Shown here in pieces: positions 34,852 through 43,381 of a stretch of 64,000 nucleotides of DNA. Position 1 is the stretch's first letter; every line of letters begins with the position of its first letter. Position numbers and translations under genes: made by a program. The stretch is from contig NZ_QGNX01000001.1 in the NCBI RefSeq assembly GCF_003265325.1, forward strand, positions 744,001 through 808,000, read 5' to 3'. The stretch comes from Oceanibium sediminis. GTDB taxonomy: Bacteria; Pseudomonadota; Alphaproteobacteria; Rhodobacterales; Rhodobacteraceae. A model generated the notes under the pieces. That model was not told the DNA's origin. It saw only the letters and a list, made by a program, of their open reading frames with translations, and did not search any database.

Positions 34852-35796
34852 ATGAGACTGACGCATCTGAACGCCCTCAGGGCGCTGGAGGCGACGCTCC
34901 GCCTTGGCAGCTTCGCCGCCGCCGCGAAAGAGATCGGCATAACGCCCGCCGCCGTCGGGCAGCGCATCCGCACGCTCGAAGATTACCTCGGGCGGCCGTT
35001 GTTCGACCGCACGGCGCTGGGCGCGGCCCCGACGGCAGAGGCCGGGGAGGTGGTGCAGACGCTGGGCACGGGCTTCGCGGCGCTGGCGGATGCGATGCAC
35101 AGCCTCAAGCCGGACGCCGCTCCCGAGCAGATCCACGTCACGATGCCCGAATCCTTCGCGGAGAACTGGTTCGCGCAGGTCCTGTCGGATTTCGTCGGAA
35201 AGCATCCGGGGGCGGAGCTGCGCGTCGATGCGTCCAACCGGGATCACGACCTTGCCCATGAAACCTTCGACTTCGCGATCCGCTACGGCAAACCGCTCGG
35301 CGCGGGTTTTGAAGAGCGGTTCCTGTTCGGCGACAGCGTGCAGCCGGTCTGCTCGCCCGGGTTCGCGGCGCGCCACGGGCTGCGCGCCGATACGGCGGGT
35401 CTGGACGGCGTGCCGCTGATTCACGTGCTCAATCGCACGGGCGATCCGGGCTGGGCCGGGTTCGGCGGCTGGGCGCGCAGCGTCGGCATCGCGCCCGGCG
35501 GGCAGGCCACCGGGGTGCGCTTTTCCAAGGCGGGGTCAGGGCTGCAGGCGGCGATCGCCGGGCAGGGGCTGGTGATGGCTGGCCTGGTGGAGGCGTTCCA
35601 TGCGCTGAAAGCGGGGCAGCTCGTGATGCCCTTCGGCGCGGACCGCCGGGTCGAAACGACCTACGGCTACCGCCTGGTGCACAAGCGCGGCGCGCGGGTG
35701 TCGGACATGGGCGACGCCTTCGTCACCTGGCTGGCCGATCGCGCCGACATTCACCGCCGCGAGGTCAGCGCGCTGTTGCAGCGTTTCGCAGGCTGA
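34852..35796 (+). CDS. LysR family transcriptional regulator (GcvA-like)
   Basis: About 314 residues. The N-terminal winged HTH (LNALRALEATLRLGSFAAAA, then TPAAVGQRIRTLEDYLG) is of the GcvA/AmpR branch, in which the usual 'SQ' is 'GQ'. The effector domain runs from about 95 to 300. GTG 34849 and ATG 34852 are adjacent; I take the ATG. It is divergent from the GST gene with a perfect palindrome in between. Confidence 0.9.
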   Translation: MRLTHLNALRALEATLRLGSFAAAAKEIGITPAAVGQRIRTLEDYLGRPLFDRTALGAAPTAEAGEVVQTLGTGFAALADAMHSLKPDAAPEQIHVTMPESFAENWFAQVLSDFVGKHPGAELRVDASNRDHDLAHETFDFAIRYGKPLGAGFEERFLFGDSVQPVCSPGFAARHGLRADTAGLDGVPLIHVLNRTGDPGWAGFGGWARSVGIAPGGQATGVRFSKAGSGLQAAIAGQGLVMAGLVEAFHALKAGQLVMPFGADRRVETTYGYRLVHKRGARVSDMGDAFVTWLADRADIHRREVSALLQRFAG

Positions 35797-36012
35797 TCCG
35801 TCCGGCAGGTTTTCGGCGCTTTTCTCAAGAGCCCCCGCCAAACCCTCGACCCGGGTCAGTCACGGCGTAGATCGCGCCCCCGTAAATACTTGGGCCCTTC
35901 ACGATCATTTCGTTGACAGAAATCAAGCCCGCCTAAAGGGTATGCCGTATTGAACACAAGAGCTGTCGAACGAACAGCCGGATTGGCTTTGACCAACTTT
36001 GGAGGGAAGACG

Positions 36013-37035
36013 ATGAATGCACCAGGACGCGCTATTCTTTTGGCTTCGACAGTTGTCGGAGGGCTGATAGGCCAGGCCGCGCTTGCCGACACTTCGGACA
36101 AGCGCATTGCCCTGTCCAACAACTACGCCGGGAACTCCTGGCGTCAGGCAATGCTGAGAAGTTGGGAAAAGGTCACCGGGCAGGCCGTCGCGGACGGCGT
36201 TGTCGCCGCGGCCGACGCTTTCACCACCGCCGAGAACCAGGTGACGGAGCAGGCGGCCCAGATCCAGAACCTGATCCTTCAGGGCTACGACGCCATCGTC
36301 ATCAACGCCGCCTCGCCCGAGGGGCTGAACGGCGCCGTGGCCGAGGCCTGCGGCGCGGGTGTCGTCGTGGTCAGCTTCGACGGGATCGTCACGGAACCCT
36401 GCGCCTGGCGCATCGCCGTGGACTTCAAGCAGATGGGCAAGGACGAGGTGCTCTACCTCGCCGATCAACTCCCCGAGGGCGGCAACCTGCTGGAGATCCG
36501 GGGTCTCGCCGGGGTCTTCGTCGATGACGAGATCAGCGCGGGCATCCACGAGGGCGTGGCCGAAACCGGCAAGTTCGAGATCGTCGGTTCCGTCCACGGC
36601 AACTGGGCGCAGGACGTGGCGCAAAAGGCCGTGGCGGGCATTCTGCCCAGCCTGCCGGATGACATCGTCGGCGTGGTCACGCAGGGCGGTGACGGCTATG
36701 GTGCGGCGCAGGCCTTCAACGCCACGAACCGCGACATGCCGATCATCGTCATGGGCAACCGCCACGATGAGCTGACCTGGTGGAAGGAACAGAAGGACGC
36801 GAACGGCTATGAGACGATGTCCGTGTCCATCGCGCCCGGCGTCTCGACGCTGGCCTTCTGGGTCGCCCAGCAGATCCTTGACGGGGCCGAGGTCCCGAAG
36901 GACCTGACCGTGCCCTTCCTGCGGATCGACCAGGACAACCTGGAGGAAAACCTTGCTAACACCGAGGCAGGCGGCGTGGCGAACGTGGAATATACGCTGG
37001 AGGATGCCCAGGCGGTGATCGCGGGCGCGAAGTAG
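36013..37035 (+). CDS. CUT2-type sugar ABC transporter substrate-binding protein
   Basis: A 340-residue RbsB-like protein. The signal peptide ([20 protein letters not shown], cleavage near AALAD) and a GGAGGG RBS place the start at 36013; a frame from 35950 has no RBS. The first ligand segment is [15 protein letters not shown], typical of binding proteins that start 'SNxYxGNxWR'. The operon continues with a two-domain ATPase, two permeases and an SMP-30 lactonase. It is the only binding-protein gene here without an obvious hairpin behind it. Confidence 0.92.
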   Translation: MNAPGRAILLASTVVGGLIGQAALADTSDKRIALSNNYAGNSWRQAMLRSWEKVTGQAVADGVVAAADAFTTAENQVTEQAAQIQNLILQGYDAIVINAASPEGLNGAVAEACGAGVVVVSFDGIVTEPCAWRIAVDFKQMGKDEVLYLADQLPEGGNLLEIRGLAGVFVDDEISAGIHEGVAETGKFEIVGSVHGNWAQDVAQKAVAGILPSLPDDIVGVVTQGGDGYGAAQAFNATNRDMPIIVMGNRHDELTWWKEQKDANGYETMSVSIAPGVSTLAFWVAQQILDGAEVPKDLTVPFLRIDQDNLEENLANTEAGGVANVEYTLEDAQAVIAGAK

Positions 37036-37058
37036 TCCGCCGCCCCGGATTGCCCGCA

Positions 37059-38513
37059 ATGAGCGGAACATCCCCCATTGTCGTTCTGGACGGCGTCGAA
37101 AAGAGTTTCGGCGCCGTCCGTGCCCTGACAGGCGTAACGCTGGAGCTTCGGCGCGGCGAATGCCTTGGCCTTGTCGGGCACAACGGCGCGGGGAAATCCA
37201 CGCTGATGAACGTGCTGTCGGGCAACCTGTCGCCCGACGCCGGGCGGATCACCGTCGACGGCGCGGACATCACCGGGCGGCTCACGCCCCAGAACGCCGT
37301 CGCCCACGGGGTGCGCTGCGTCTACCAGGAGCTGTCGCTCTGCCCGAACCTGACCGTGGCGGAAAATGCGCGCATCTCCCACCCCTCCATCGCGGGGGTG
37401 GGCTGGCGTCGCGCGGCGCGGGAGTTGATTTCGGGCATGCTTGACCAGATCTTTCCCGGCCACGGCATTTCCACCGACCATCTTGTCGGGGACCTGTCCA
37501 TCGCGCGCCGCCAGATGGTGGAAATCGCCCGCGCCTTCGCCGTGACCCGGGCCGAGGCGAAGGTGGTCATCCTTGATGAGCCGACCTCCTCGCTGGACGG
37601 GGTGGCGGCGAAGAAGCTGCTGGCCTACGTGCGCCGCTACGTCGATGCCGGGGGGACCTGCGTGCTGATCTCGCACCTGCTGGGTGAGATTTTCGACACC
37701 TCGGACCGGATCGCGGTGATGCGCGACGGCGGGGTTGTCGCCCTTGACCGGGCGAAGGCGTTCGACCGCAACTCGCTTGTCGCGGCCATGGGCAGTGTGG
37801 CGGAACGCGCGCCGGGGCAAGCGAGGGGCGGCGCGGCGATCCGCGAGACCGCCAGTATCGTTGTGCAGGCCCGGCCCCGGATCCCCGAAACCCTTTCGCT
37901 GGCCGCCCACAAGGGCGAGGTTGTCGGGCTTGCGGGCCTCAGCGGGCAGGGCCAGACCGAACTGCTGGTGCAGGTCTTCGACCACGCCGCCGGGGCGCAG
38001 GTTTCAGGCGAGGTGGCGCTGGTCGCGGGGGATCGGCAGACCGACGGGATCTTTCCCCTTTGGTCGATTGCCGAGAATATCTCCATCGGCTCGCTCAGGC
38101 GGTTCCTGAAAGGCCCCTTCCTCGACCACGTCGCCGCCCGCGCCTTTGCCGAGGAGTGGCGCAAGCGGATCGGCATCCGCACGCCCGACGTGGGCCAGCC
38201 GATCCTGTCCCTGTCCGGCGGCAACCAGCAAAAGGCGCTGTTTGCGCGCGCCCTCGGCTCCCCGGCGGAAATCATCGTGATGGACGACCCCATGCGCGGA
38301 GTCGACGTGGGCACCAAGCAAGAGGTATACGGCATGATCCGAGATGAGGCCGCCAAGGGCCGCACCTTCCTGTGGTACACCACGGAAATGGACGAGCTGA
38401 CGAACTGCGACCACGTCTATGTTTTCCGCGAAGGGGGCATCGTCGCCGACCTGCCGCGCGCCGAGATGACGGAGGAACGGGTGCTGCACGCCTCGTTCCG
38501 GGCGGACGCATGA
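37059..38513 (+). CDS. CUT2-type sugar ABC transporter ATP-binding protein, two-domain (RbsA/XylG-like)
   Basis: A 484-residue tandem ATPase. Domain 1 has Walker [12 protein letters not shown] and Walker [12 protein letters not shown], but the signature between them reads [18 protein letters not shown] rather than LSGGQ. Domain 2 has a degenerate Walker A region ([15 protein letters not shown]), signature [15 protein letters not shown] and [11 protein letters not shown], the usual asymmetry of RbsA-like proteins. ATG 37059 is preferred to TTG 37050. The stop overlaps the permease start in an ATGA. Confidence 0.92.
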   Translation: MSGTSPIVVLDGVEKSFGAVRALTGVTLELRRGECLGLVGHNGAGKSTLMNVLSGNLSPDAGRITVDGADITGRLTPQNAVAHGVRCVYQELSLCPNLTVAENARISHPSIAGVGWRRAARELISGMLDQIFPGHGISTDHLVGDLSIARRQMVEIARAFAVTRAEAKVVILDEPTSSLDGVAAKKLLAYVRRYVDAGGTCVLISHLLGEIFDTSDRIAVMRDGGVVALDRAKAFDRNSLVAAMGSVAERAPGQARGGAAIRETASIVVQARPRIPETLSLAAHKGEVVGLAGLSGQGQTELLVQVFDHAAGAQVSGEVALVAGDRQTDGIFPLWSIAENISIGSLRRFLKGPFLDHVAARAFAEEWRKRIGIRTPDVGQPILSLSGGNQQKALFARALGSPAEIIVMDDPMRGVDVGTKQEVYGMIRDEAAKGRTFLWYTTEMDELTNCDHVYVFREGGIVADLPRAEMTEERVLHASFRADA

Positions 38514-39436
38514 ACCCCCGCCTGCTCAGGGGGCTGCTGCCGCCCCTGTCCCTGGCCGCGCTGCTGATCGCCATCTTCTGGCTACAGCCGCGCACGATGA
38601 GCTATTTCGGGCTGAACCTGCTGCTGAACCTGGCGGTGCCCATCGCGCTGGCCGCCATCGCGCAGATGTTCATCCTCTGCGTGAATGAACTGGACCTGTC
38701 CATCGGCGGCTTCGTCAGCCTTGTCGCCTGTATCACCGCCACCTGGCTGCACGACACGCCGCTGCTGGGCATCGCGGCGCTGGCGGGGCTGATCGCGGCC
38801 TATGCGGCGCTGGGCGCGCTGATCCACCTGCGCAACCTGCCCTCCATCGTGGTGACGCTGGGCATGTCCTTCGTCTGGCTGGGGCTGGCGGTGCTGGTGC
38901 TGCCCACGCCGGGGGGCAAGGCGCCGGAATACATCCGCGCGCTGATGACGCTTAAGCCGCCCTTCATCCCCTTCCCGATCATCGCGGCGGTGGTGATCGC
39001 CATCGTGGTGCATATCGTCCTGATGCGCTCGGCCTATGGCGCGGTGCTGCGCGGCGCGGGCGGCAACCCCCGTTCGCTGGAGCGTGCGGGCTGGTCGATC
39101 CTGAAGATCAAGATGACCATGTTCGCGCTTGCCGGGTTCTTCGGCGTGCTGTCGGGCATGGCGTTGGTGGGGCTGACCACCTCGGCGGATGCCAATATCG
39201 CTCTGCGCTACACGCTATTGTCCATCGCCGGGGTAATCCTTGGCGGGGGCGAGTTCGTGGGCGGGCGCGTGTCGCCCATCGGGGCGGTGATCGGCGCGGT
39301 CACGCTGGCGCTGGCAGGCTCGTTCCTGTCCTTCCTGCGCCTGAACCCGGACTGGCAGATCGGCGCACAGGGGGCGATCCTGATCATCGTGCTGGCGCTA
39401 CGCGTGCTGATCAGCCGCTCGGAGGTGCGATCATGA
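38510..39436 (+). CDS. CUT2-type sugar ABC transporter permease (first)
   Basis: A 308-residue permease with about 8-9 helices. It has the family signature [20 protein letters not shown] (matching GGIDLSVG) and [15 protein letters not shown] near the C-terminus. It is coupled by ATGA overlaps to the ATPase before it and the second permease after it. Confidence 0.92.
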   Translation: MNPRLLRGLLPPLSLAALLIAIFWLQPRTMSYFGLNLLLNLAVPIALAAIAQMFILCVNELDLSIGGFVSLVACITATWLHDTPLLGIAALAGLIAAYAALGALIHLRNLPSIVVTLGMSFVWLGLAVLVLPTPGGKAPEYIRALMTLKPPFIPFPIIAAVVIAIVVHIVLMRSAYGAVLRGAGGNPRSLERAGWSILKIKMTMFALAGFFGVLSGMALVGLTTSADANIALRYTLLSIAGVILGGGEFVGGRVSPIGAVIGAVTLALAGSFLSFLRLNPDWQIGAQGAILIIVLALRVLISRSEVRS

Positions 39437-40371
39437 CCGCGCTGTTGCGCAAGCCATGGCTCTGGGCGTGGCTGGGTGCGCTGGCGGTCTGGCTGGCGAC
39501 GGCGACCTTCACCCATGGCCGCGGCTCGGCCGAGGTGCTGTCCGCCGCGCTGACCTTCGGCGCGTTCTTCGTGATCGTGGCGCTGGGGCAGATGTTCGTC
39601 ATCACCCTTGGCCCCGGCAACGTGGACCTGTCGATCCCCGCCTGCATGACGCTGGCGGGCACCGTCGCGATGAAAACGATGGACGGCGCGGCCTCGATGA
39701 TCCCGCTGGGCCTTGTCCTTGCGCTGGCCATCGGGGCCGGCGTTGGCGTGATCAACTACGCGCTGATCCGCCTGTTACGCATCCCGCCGATCATCGCCAC
39801 GCTGTCGTCCAGCTTCATTTTCCAGTCCGCCGCGATCTGGTGGAACCGTGGCCTGCGCGTCAAACCGCCCGAGGCGCTGGCCGATTTCACCACCGCCAAG
39901 CTGGCCGGGGTGCCGGTGATCGCGATTGCGGTCGTCCTGATGGCGGTGGCGGGGCACGTGCTGCTGACGCGCACCATCTACGGGCGCGGCGTGGTCGCCA
40001 TCGGGCAGAACATGCGCGCCGCCCACCTGGCCGGTGTCCGGGTCGAGCGGATCCGCGCCGCCACCTACATCATGTGCGCCACGCTGGCGGGGCTGTGCGG
40101 CTACCTGCTCTCGGCCTTTTCCGGCGGCGCAGCGCTGAACATGGGAGAGGAATACCTGCTCAGCTCCATCGCGGTGGTGGTGATCGGGGGTACTTCCGTC
40201 GCCGGGGGATTCGCCAACGTGCCCGGCCTCTGGGGTGCGGCGCTGTTCATGTTCCTGCTGGTCACCATGCTGAACACCTTCGGCGCCGGTGCGGGGGTGC
40301 GCCTGGTGCTGACCGGGCTTATCATCATCGGCGTGATCGTCGCGGCAAGCGGCGGCAAACGCGGCACCTGA
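39433..40371 (+). CDS. CUT2-type sugar ABC transporter permease (second)
   Basis: A 312-residue RbsC-like permease with GQMFVITLGPGNVDLSIPAC and AVVVIGGTSVAGGFANVPG signatures. It has only moderate similarity to its neighbour, so the channel is probably a heterodimer. The next gene, the SMP-30 lactonase, begins 13 bp downstream behind AAGGGGGAAGAG. Confidence 0.92.
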   Translation: MTALLRKPWLWAWLGALAVWLATATFTHGRGSAEVLSAALTFGAFFVIVALGQMFVITLGPGNVDLSIPACMTLAGTVAMKTMDGAASMIPLGLVLALAIGAGVGVINYALIRLLRIPPIIATLSSSFIFQSAAIWWNRGLRVKPPEALADFTTAKLAGVPVIAIAVVLMAVAGHVLLTRTIYGRGVVAIGQNMRAAHLAGVRVERIRAATYIMCATLAGLCGYLLSAFSGGAALNMGEEYLLSSIAVVVIGGTSVAGGFANVPGLWGAALFMFLLVTMLNTFGAGAGVRLVLTGLIIIGVIVAASGGKRGT

Positions 40372-40383
40372 AGGGGGAAGAGC

Positions 40384-41301
40384 ATGGCGCTGGTGGGCGA
40401 CGCATACGAATACTACGACCGACGGTTTCGCGACATGACTGTCCCCATCGCCGACATAGAGGTGCTCTACGACGGTTGCCGCTGGGCCGAAGGCCCGGTC
40501 TGGTTCAACGACGGCGGCTTCCTTGTCTGGTCCGACATTCCGAACAATCGCATGCTTCGCTGGACGCCTGACCAGGGGGTGGGCCTGTTCCGGGCCGATT
40601 CAAACTTTGCCAACGGCAACACCCGTGACTTTCAGGGGCGGCTGATCACCTGCGAACACGGCACGCGGCGCGTCACCCGGACGGAACCGGACGGCACGAT
40701 CACCGTGCTGGCCGACGCTTACAAGGGGCGGCGGCTGAACTCCCCCAATGACGTGGTGGTGAAGTCAGACGGCACGATCTGGTTCACCGACCCGCCCTAC
40801 GGCATCCTGTCCGACTACGAGGGGTTCAAGGCCGAGCAGGAGCAGGACGGCTGCAACGTCTTCCGCCTGAACCCGGCCAGCGGGCAGCTTGACGCGGTGG
40901 TGACGGATTTCGTCAAACCCAACGGGCTGGCGTTCTCCCCCGACGAATCCCGCCTGTTCATCGCCGACAGCGGGTTCAGCCACGACCCAGACGACCCGCA
41001 TCACATCCGCGTCTTTGACGTCTCGCCCGACAACACCCTGAGTGGCGGCGAGGTCTTTGTCGAGGTCGCCCCCGGCGTGCCCGACGGGTTCCGCTTCGAT
41101 ACGGACGGCAACCTCTGGTCCTCGTCCCAGGATGGGTTGCGGGTGTTCGATCCGGCGGGCAATCCGCTAGGCCGGATCAAGACTCCGAAGATGGTGTCCA
41201 ACCTGACCTTCGGCGGGCCGCGGCGGAACCGCTTGTTCATCACGGCGACCGACAGCCTGTTGGCGGTCTTTGTGGGTGTCAGCGGGGCGCAGCGCCCCTA
41301 G
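40384..41301 (+). CDS. SMP-30/gluconolactonase/LRE family protein
   Basis: A 305-residue six-bladed beta-propeller. Family motifs are CRWAEGPVWF with the metal Glu, RLNSPNDVVVKSDGTIWFTDPPYG with the metal Asn, and KPNGLAFSPDESRLFIADS with the Asn/Asp ligands. Such enzymes hydrolyse aldonolactones. There is no signal peptide, so it is cytoplasmic. As last gene of a sugar ABC operon it points to a lactone intermediate of an imported sugar, but no sugar dehydrogenase or dehydratase lies nearby. Confidence 0.9.
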   Translation: MALVGDAYEYYDRRFRDMTVPIADIEVLYDGCRWAEGPVWFNDGGFLVWSDIPNNRMLRWTPDQGVGLFRADSNFANGNTRDFQGRLITCEHGTRRVTRTEPDGTITVLADAYKGRRLNSPNDVVVKSDGTIWFTDPPYGILSDYEGFKAEQEQDGCNVFRLNPASGQLDAVVTDFVKPNGLAFSPDESRLFIADSGFSHDPDDPHHIRVFDVSPDNTLSGGEVFVEVAPGVPDGFRFDTDGNLWSSSQDGLRVFDPAGNPLGRIKTPKMVSNLTFGGPRRNRLFITATDSLLAVFVGVSGAQRP

Positions 41302-41368
41302 GACACGGCCCGCGTCTTTTTCAGATTGTGCGCTTGATGAGCGGAACAAAGGGTGAAATGATGCTTTT

Positions 41369-41749
41369 GTGAGCATTGTGAAAACCGTTTCCCTCATGTG
41401 TCTTGCGGCGCTCGCCTGGGCTTACCCGGCGGCGGCGGGCGATGTGTTCCGAGGCTTCGCCTCCTGCGCGGGCCGGTATTCCGCCGAGGTGGAGCACGCA
41501 TGGCTGATGCAGGACCCGGCCGCCGAGCAGCATGAAGAACGCCGCGCTGCCTTCCTGTCGATGCTTGAGGCGCTGGACCCCGTCCGCACCGGGCCGGAGG
41601 CGCTCAATCACCGCGTCGCGGCAAAGGCGGCCCATGCCGGGTTGCTGGGGCAGGCGGCCTTTGCGCCCGATCCGGTGCACCGCACCGTCGCCCGGCGGCT
41701 GGCGCAGAGTCACCAGGCGGCCTGCGCTGGGCTGCTGCTGGGCGGGTAG
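41369..41749 (+). CDS. small exported protein of unknown function
   Basis: Up to 126 residues. Signal peptide with core SLMCLAALAWAYPAAAG, then a helical, Ala- and Glu-rich mature domain with only two cysteines (one in FASCAGRY, one in HQAACAG), which could form a disulfide in the periplasm. No ATG fits: GTG 41369 or GTG 41378 (giving MKTVSLMCL...) are the possible starts. It lies in front of the urea transporter genes on the same strand. I recognise no family. Confidence 0.6.
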   Translation: MSIVKTVSLMCLAALAWAYPAAAGDVFRGFASCAGRYSAEVEHAWLMQDPAAEQHEERRAAFLSMLEALDPVRTGPEALNHRVAAKAAHAGLLGQAAFAPDPVHRTVARRLAQSHQAACAGLLLGG

Positions 41750-41998
41750 GGGGCGCCCGGCCCGGTATTTCCGCCCAATTTGCGGGCGTAAACGGCAAAT
41801 ACTGACTGCAAAATAAGCAATATAACGGAAAAGCGCATAAAATAATCACGTGTCGCCTTTCCCTGTCGCAGACGCTTGCACGAAGGTCGGGGCGCGGGTG
41901 TTCGCATCCGCTGACCGTGCGATGGCGCCGGCCCCGTGGCCGGCCGCCGCGCACCCCGCAATTGTATTGCGTAGGCGGTATTCGGGGGTGTTCGCCCC

Positions 41999-42015
41999 TT
42001 GGCAAAAGACCTGCG
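41999..42015 (+). promoter_or_regulatory. candidate sigma54 (-24/-12) promoter of urtA
   Basis: TTGGCAAAAGACCTGCG has GG (42001-42002) and GC (42013-42014) separated by exactly 10 bases, the RpoN spacing, and keeps TTGGCA and TGC. Transcription would start about 13 bp before the urtA ATG. I see no clear NtrC enhancer site upstream, and in Rhodobacter NtrC works with sigma70, so this is tentative. Confidence 0.35.
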
Positions 42016-42038
42016 CGCTACGCCATAGAGGTACTGCA

Positions 42039-43325
42039 ATGCCCCATAAACTGTTTCTTTCGACTGCCGCCGCCGCGCTGATCGCGGGCAGCCTGCCCGC
42101 CGCTGCACAGGACGTGGCCTGCCCGATCAAGGTCGGTGTCCTCCATTCGCTGTCGGGAACGATGGCGATTTCGGAAACCACCCTCAAAGACACGATGGAA
42201 ATGCTGATCGAACAGCAGAACGAGGCCGGCGGCCTGCTCGGCTGCGATCTGGAAGCGGTGGTCGTCGACCCCGCGTCCGACTGGCCGCTGTTCGCCGAAA
42301 AAGCGCGAGAGCTGCTGACCGTGCACGACGTCGACGTGATCTTCGGCAACTGGACCAGCGTCAGCCGCAAGTCCGTGTTGCCCGTGATCGAGGAGCTGAA
42401 CGGCCTGCTGTTCTATCCCGTCCAGTACGAGGGCGAGGAAAGCTCGAAGAACGTCTTCTACACGGGTGCGGCGCCCAACCAGCAGGCGATTCCCGCGACC
42501 GACTACTTTCTTGAGGAACTGGGTGTCGAGAAGTTCGCCCTGCTCGGCACGGACTACGTCTATCCGCGCACGACGAACAACATCCTTGAGGCATACCTGA
42601 AGGATAAGGGCATCCCGGAAGAGGATATCTTCGTCAACTACACCCCCTTCGGTCATTCCGACTGGTCCCGTATCGTCGCCGACGTCGTGGCGCTGGGCGC
42701 GGATGGCAAGAAGGTCGGCGTGATCTCCACCATCAACGGGGATGCGAACGTCGGTTTCTACAAGGAACTGGCCGCTGCCGGGATCTCGGCCGATGACATT
42801 CCCGTTGTCGCCTTCTCGGTGGGCGAGGAGGAGCTTTCCGGCCTCGATACCACCAACCTCGTCGGTCACCTGGCCGCTTGGAACTACTTCCAGTCCGCCG
42901 ATACCGAGGCGAACGAAGCCTGGGTCGCCGCCTGGAAAGCCCGCATGGGCGAGGATCGCGTCACCAACGACCCGATGGAAGCGCATTACATCGGCTTCAA
43001 CATGTGGGTGAACGCGGCCACCGAAGCGGGCACCACCGACGTGGATGCCGTGCGCACTGCGATGTACGGGCAGGAATTCCCGAACCTGACCGGCGGCACT
43101 GCCGTGATGCTGCCGAACCACCACCTCGCCAAGCCGGTCCTGATCGGAGAGATCACCGAGGATGGCCAGTTCGATATCATCAGCCAGACCGAGGAAGTCC
43201 CCGGCGATGCCTGGACCGACTTCCTGCCGGAATCCGCGGTGCTGGTGTCAGACTGGGCCGAGCTGGAGTGTGGGATGTACAACACCCAGACCAAGACCTG
43301 CGTGCAGATCAAGTCGAACTACTGA
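42039..43325 (+). CDS. urtA: urea ABC transporter substrate-binding protein
   Basis: A 428-residue periplasmic protein (Peripla_BP_5). The signal peptide ends at SLPAAAQ. UrtA hallmarks are IKVGVLHSLSGTMAISET, FGNWTSVSRKSVLPV, NGLLFYPVQYEGEE and FYTGAAPNQQ. AGAGGT precedes the ATG at 42039; an in-frame extension to 41850 is not credible. It begins the urtABCDE operon for high-affinity urea uptake under nitrogen limitation. No urease genes are in the window. Confidence 0.95.
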   Translation: MPHKLFLSTAAAALIAGSLPAAAQDVACPIKVGVLHSLSGTMAISETTLKDTMEMLIEQQNEAGGLLGCDLEAVVVDPASDWPLFAEKARELLTVHDVDVIFGNWTSVSRKSVLPVIEELNGLLFYPVQYEGEESSKNVFYTGAAPNQQAIPATDYFLEELGVEKFALLGTDYVYPRTTNNILEAYLKDKGIPEEDIFVNYTPFGHSDWSRIVADVVALGADGKKVGVISTINGDANVGFYKELAAAGISADDIPVVAFSVGEEELSGLDTTNLVGHLAAWNYFQSADTEANEAWVAAWKARMGEDRVTNDPMEAHYIGFNMWVNAATEAGTTDVDAVRTAMYGQEFPNLTGGTAVMLPNHHLAKPVLIGEITEDGQFDIISQTEEVPGDAWTDFLPESAVLVSDWAELECGMYNTQTKTCVQIKSNY

Positions 43326-43335
43326 CCTGACACGC

Positions 43336-43359
43336 CGGGGGGCGGCGCTTCGCCCCCCG
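43336..43359 (+). terminator. 9-bp GC-rich inverted repeat between urtA and urtB
   Basis: CGGGGGGCG (43336-43344) and CGCCCCCCG (43351-43359), 6-base loop. It resembles the hairpins that follow the other binding-protein genes. Confidence 0.65.
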
Positions 43360-43381
43360 ATCCCCCGAAAGGCGTTTTTCC

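Noticed and set aside
35913-35918. TTGACA as -35 box for the 36013 binding-protein operon
   Set aside because: No acceptable -10 hexamer at 16-18 bp; the nearest TATGCC is 22 bp away.
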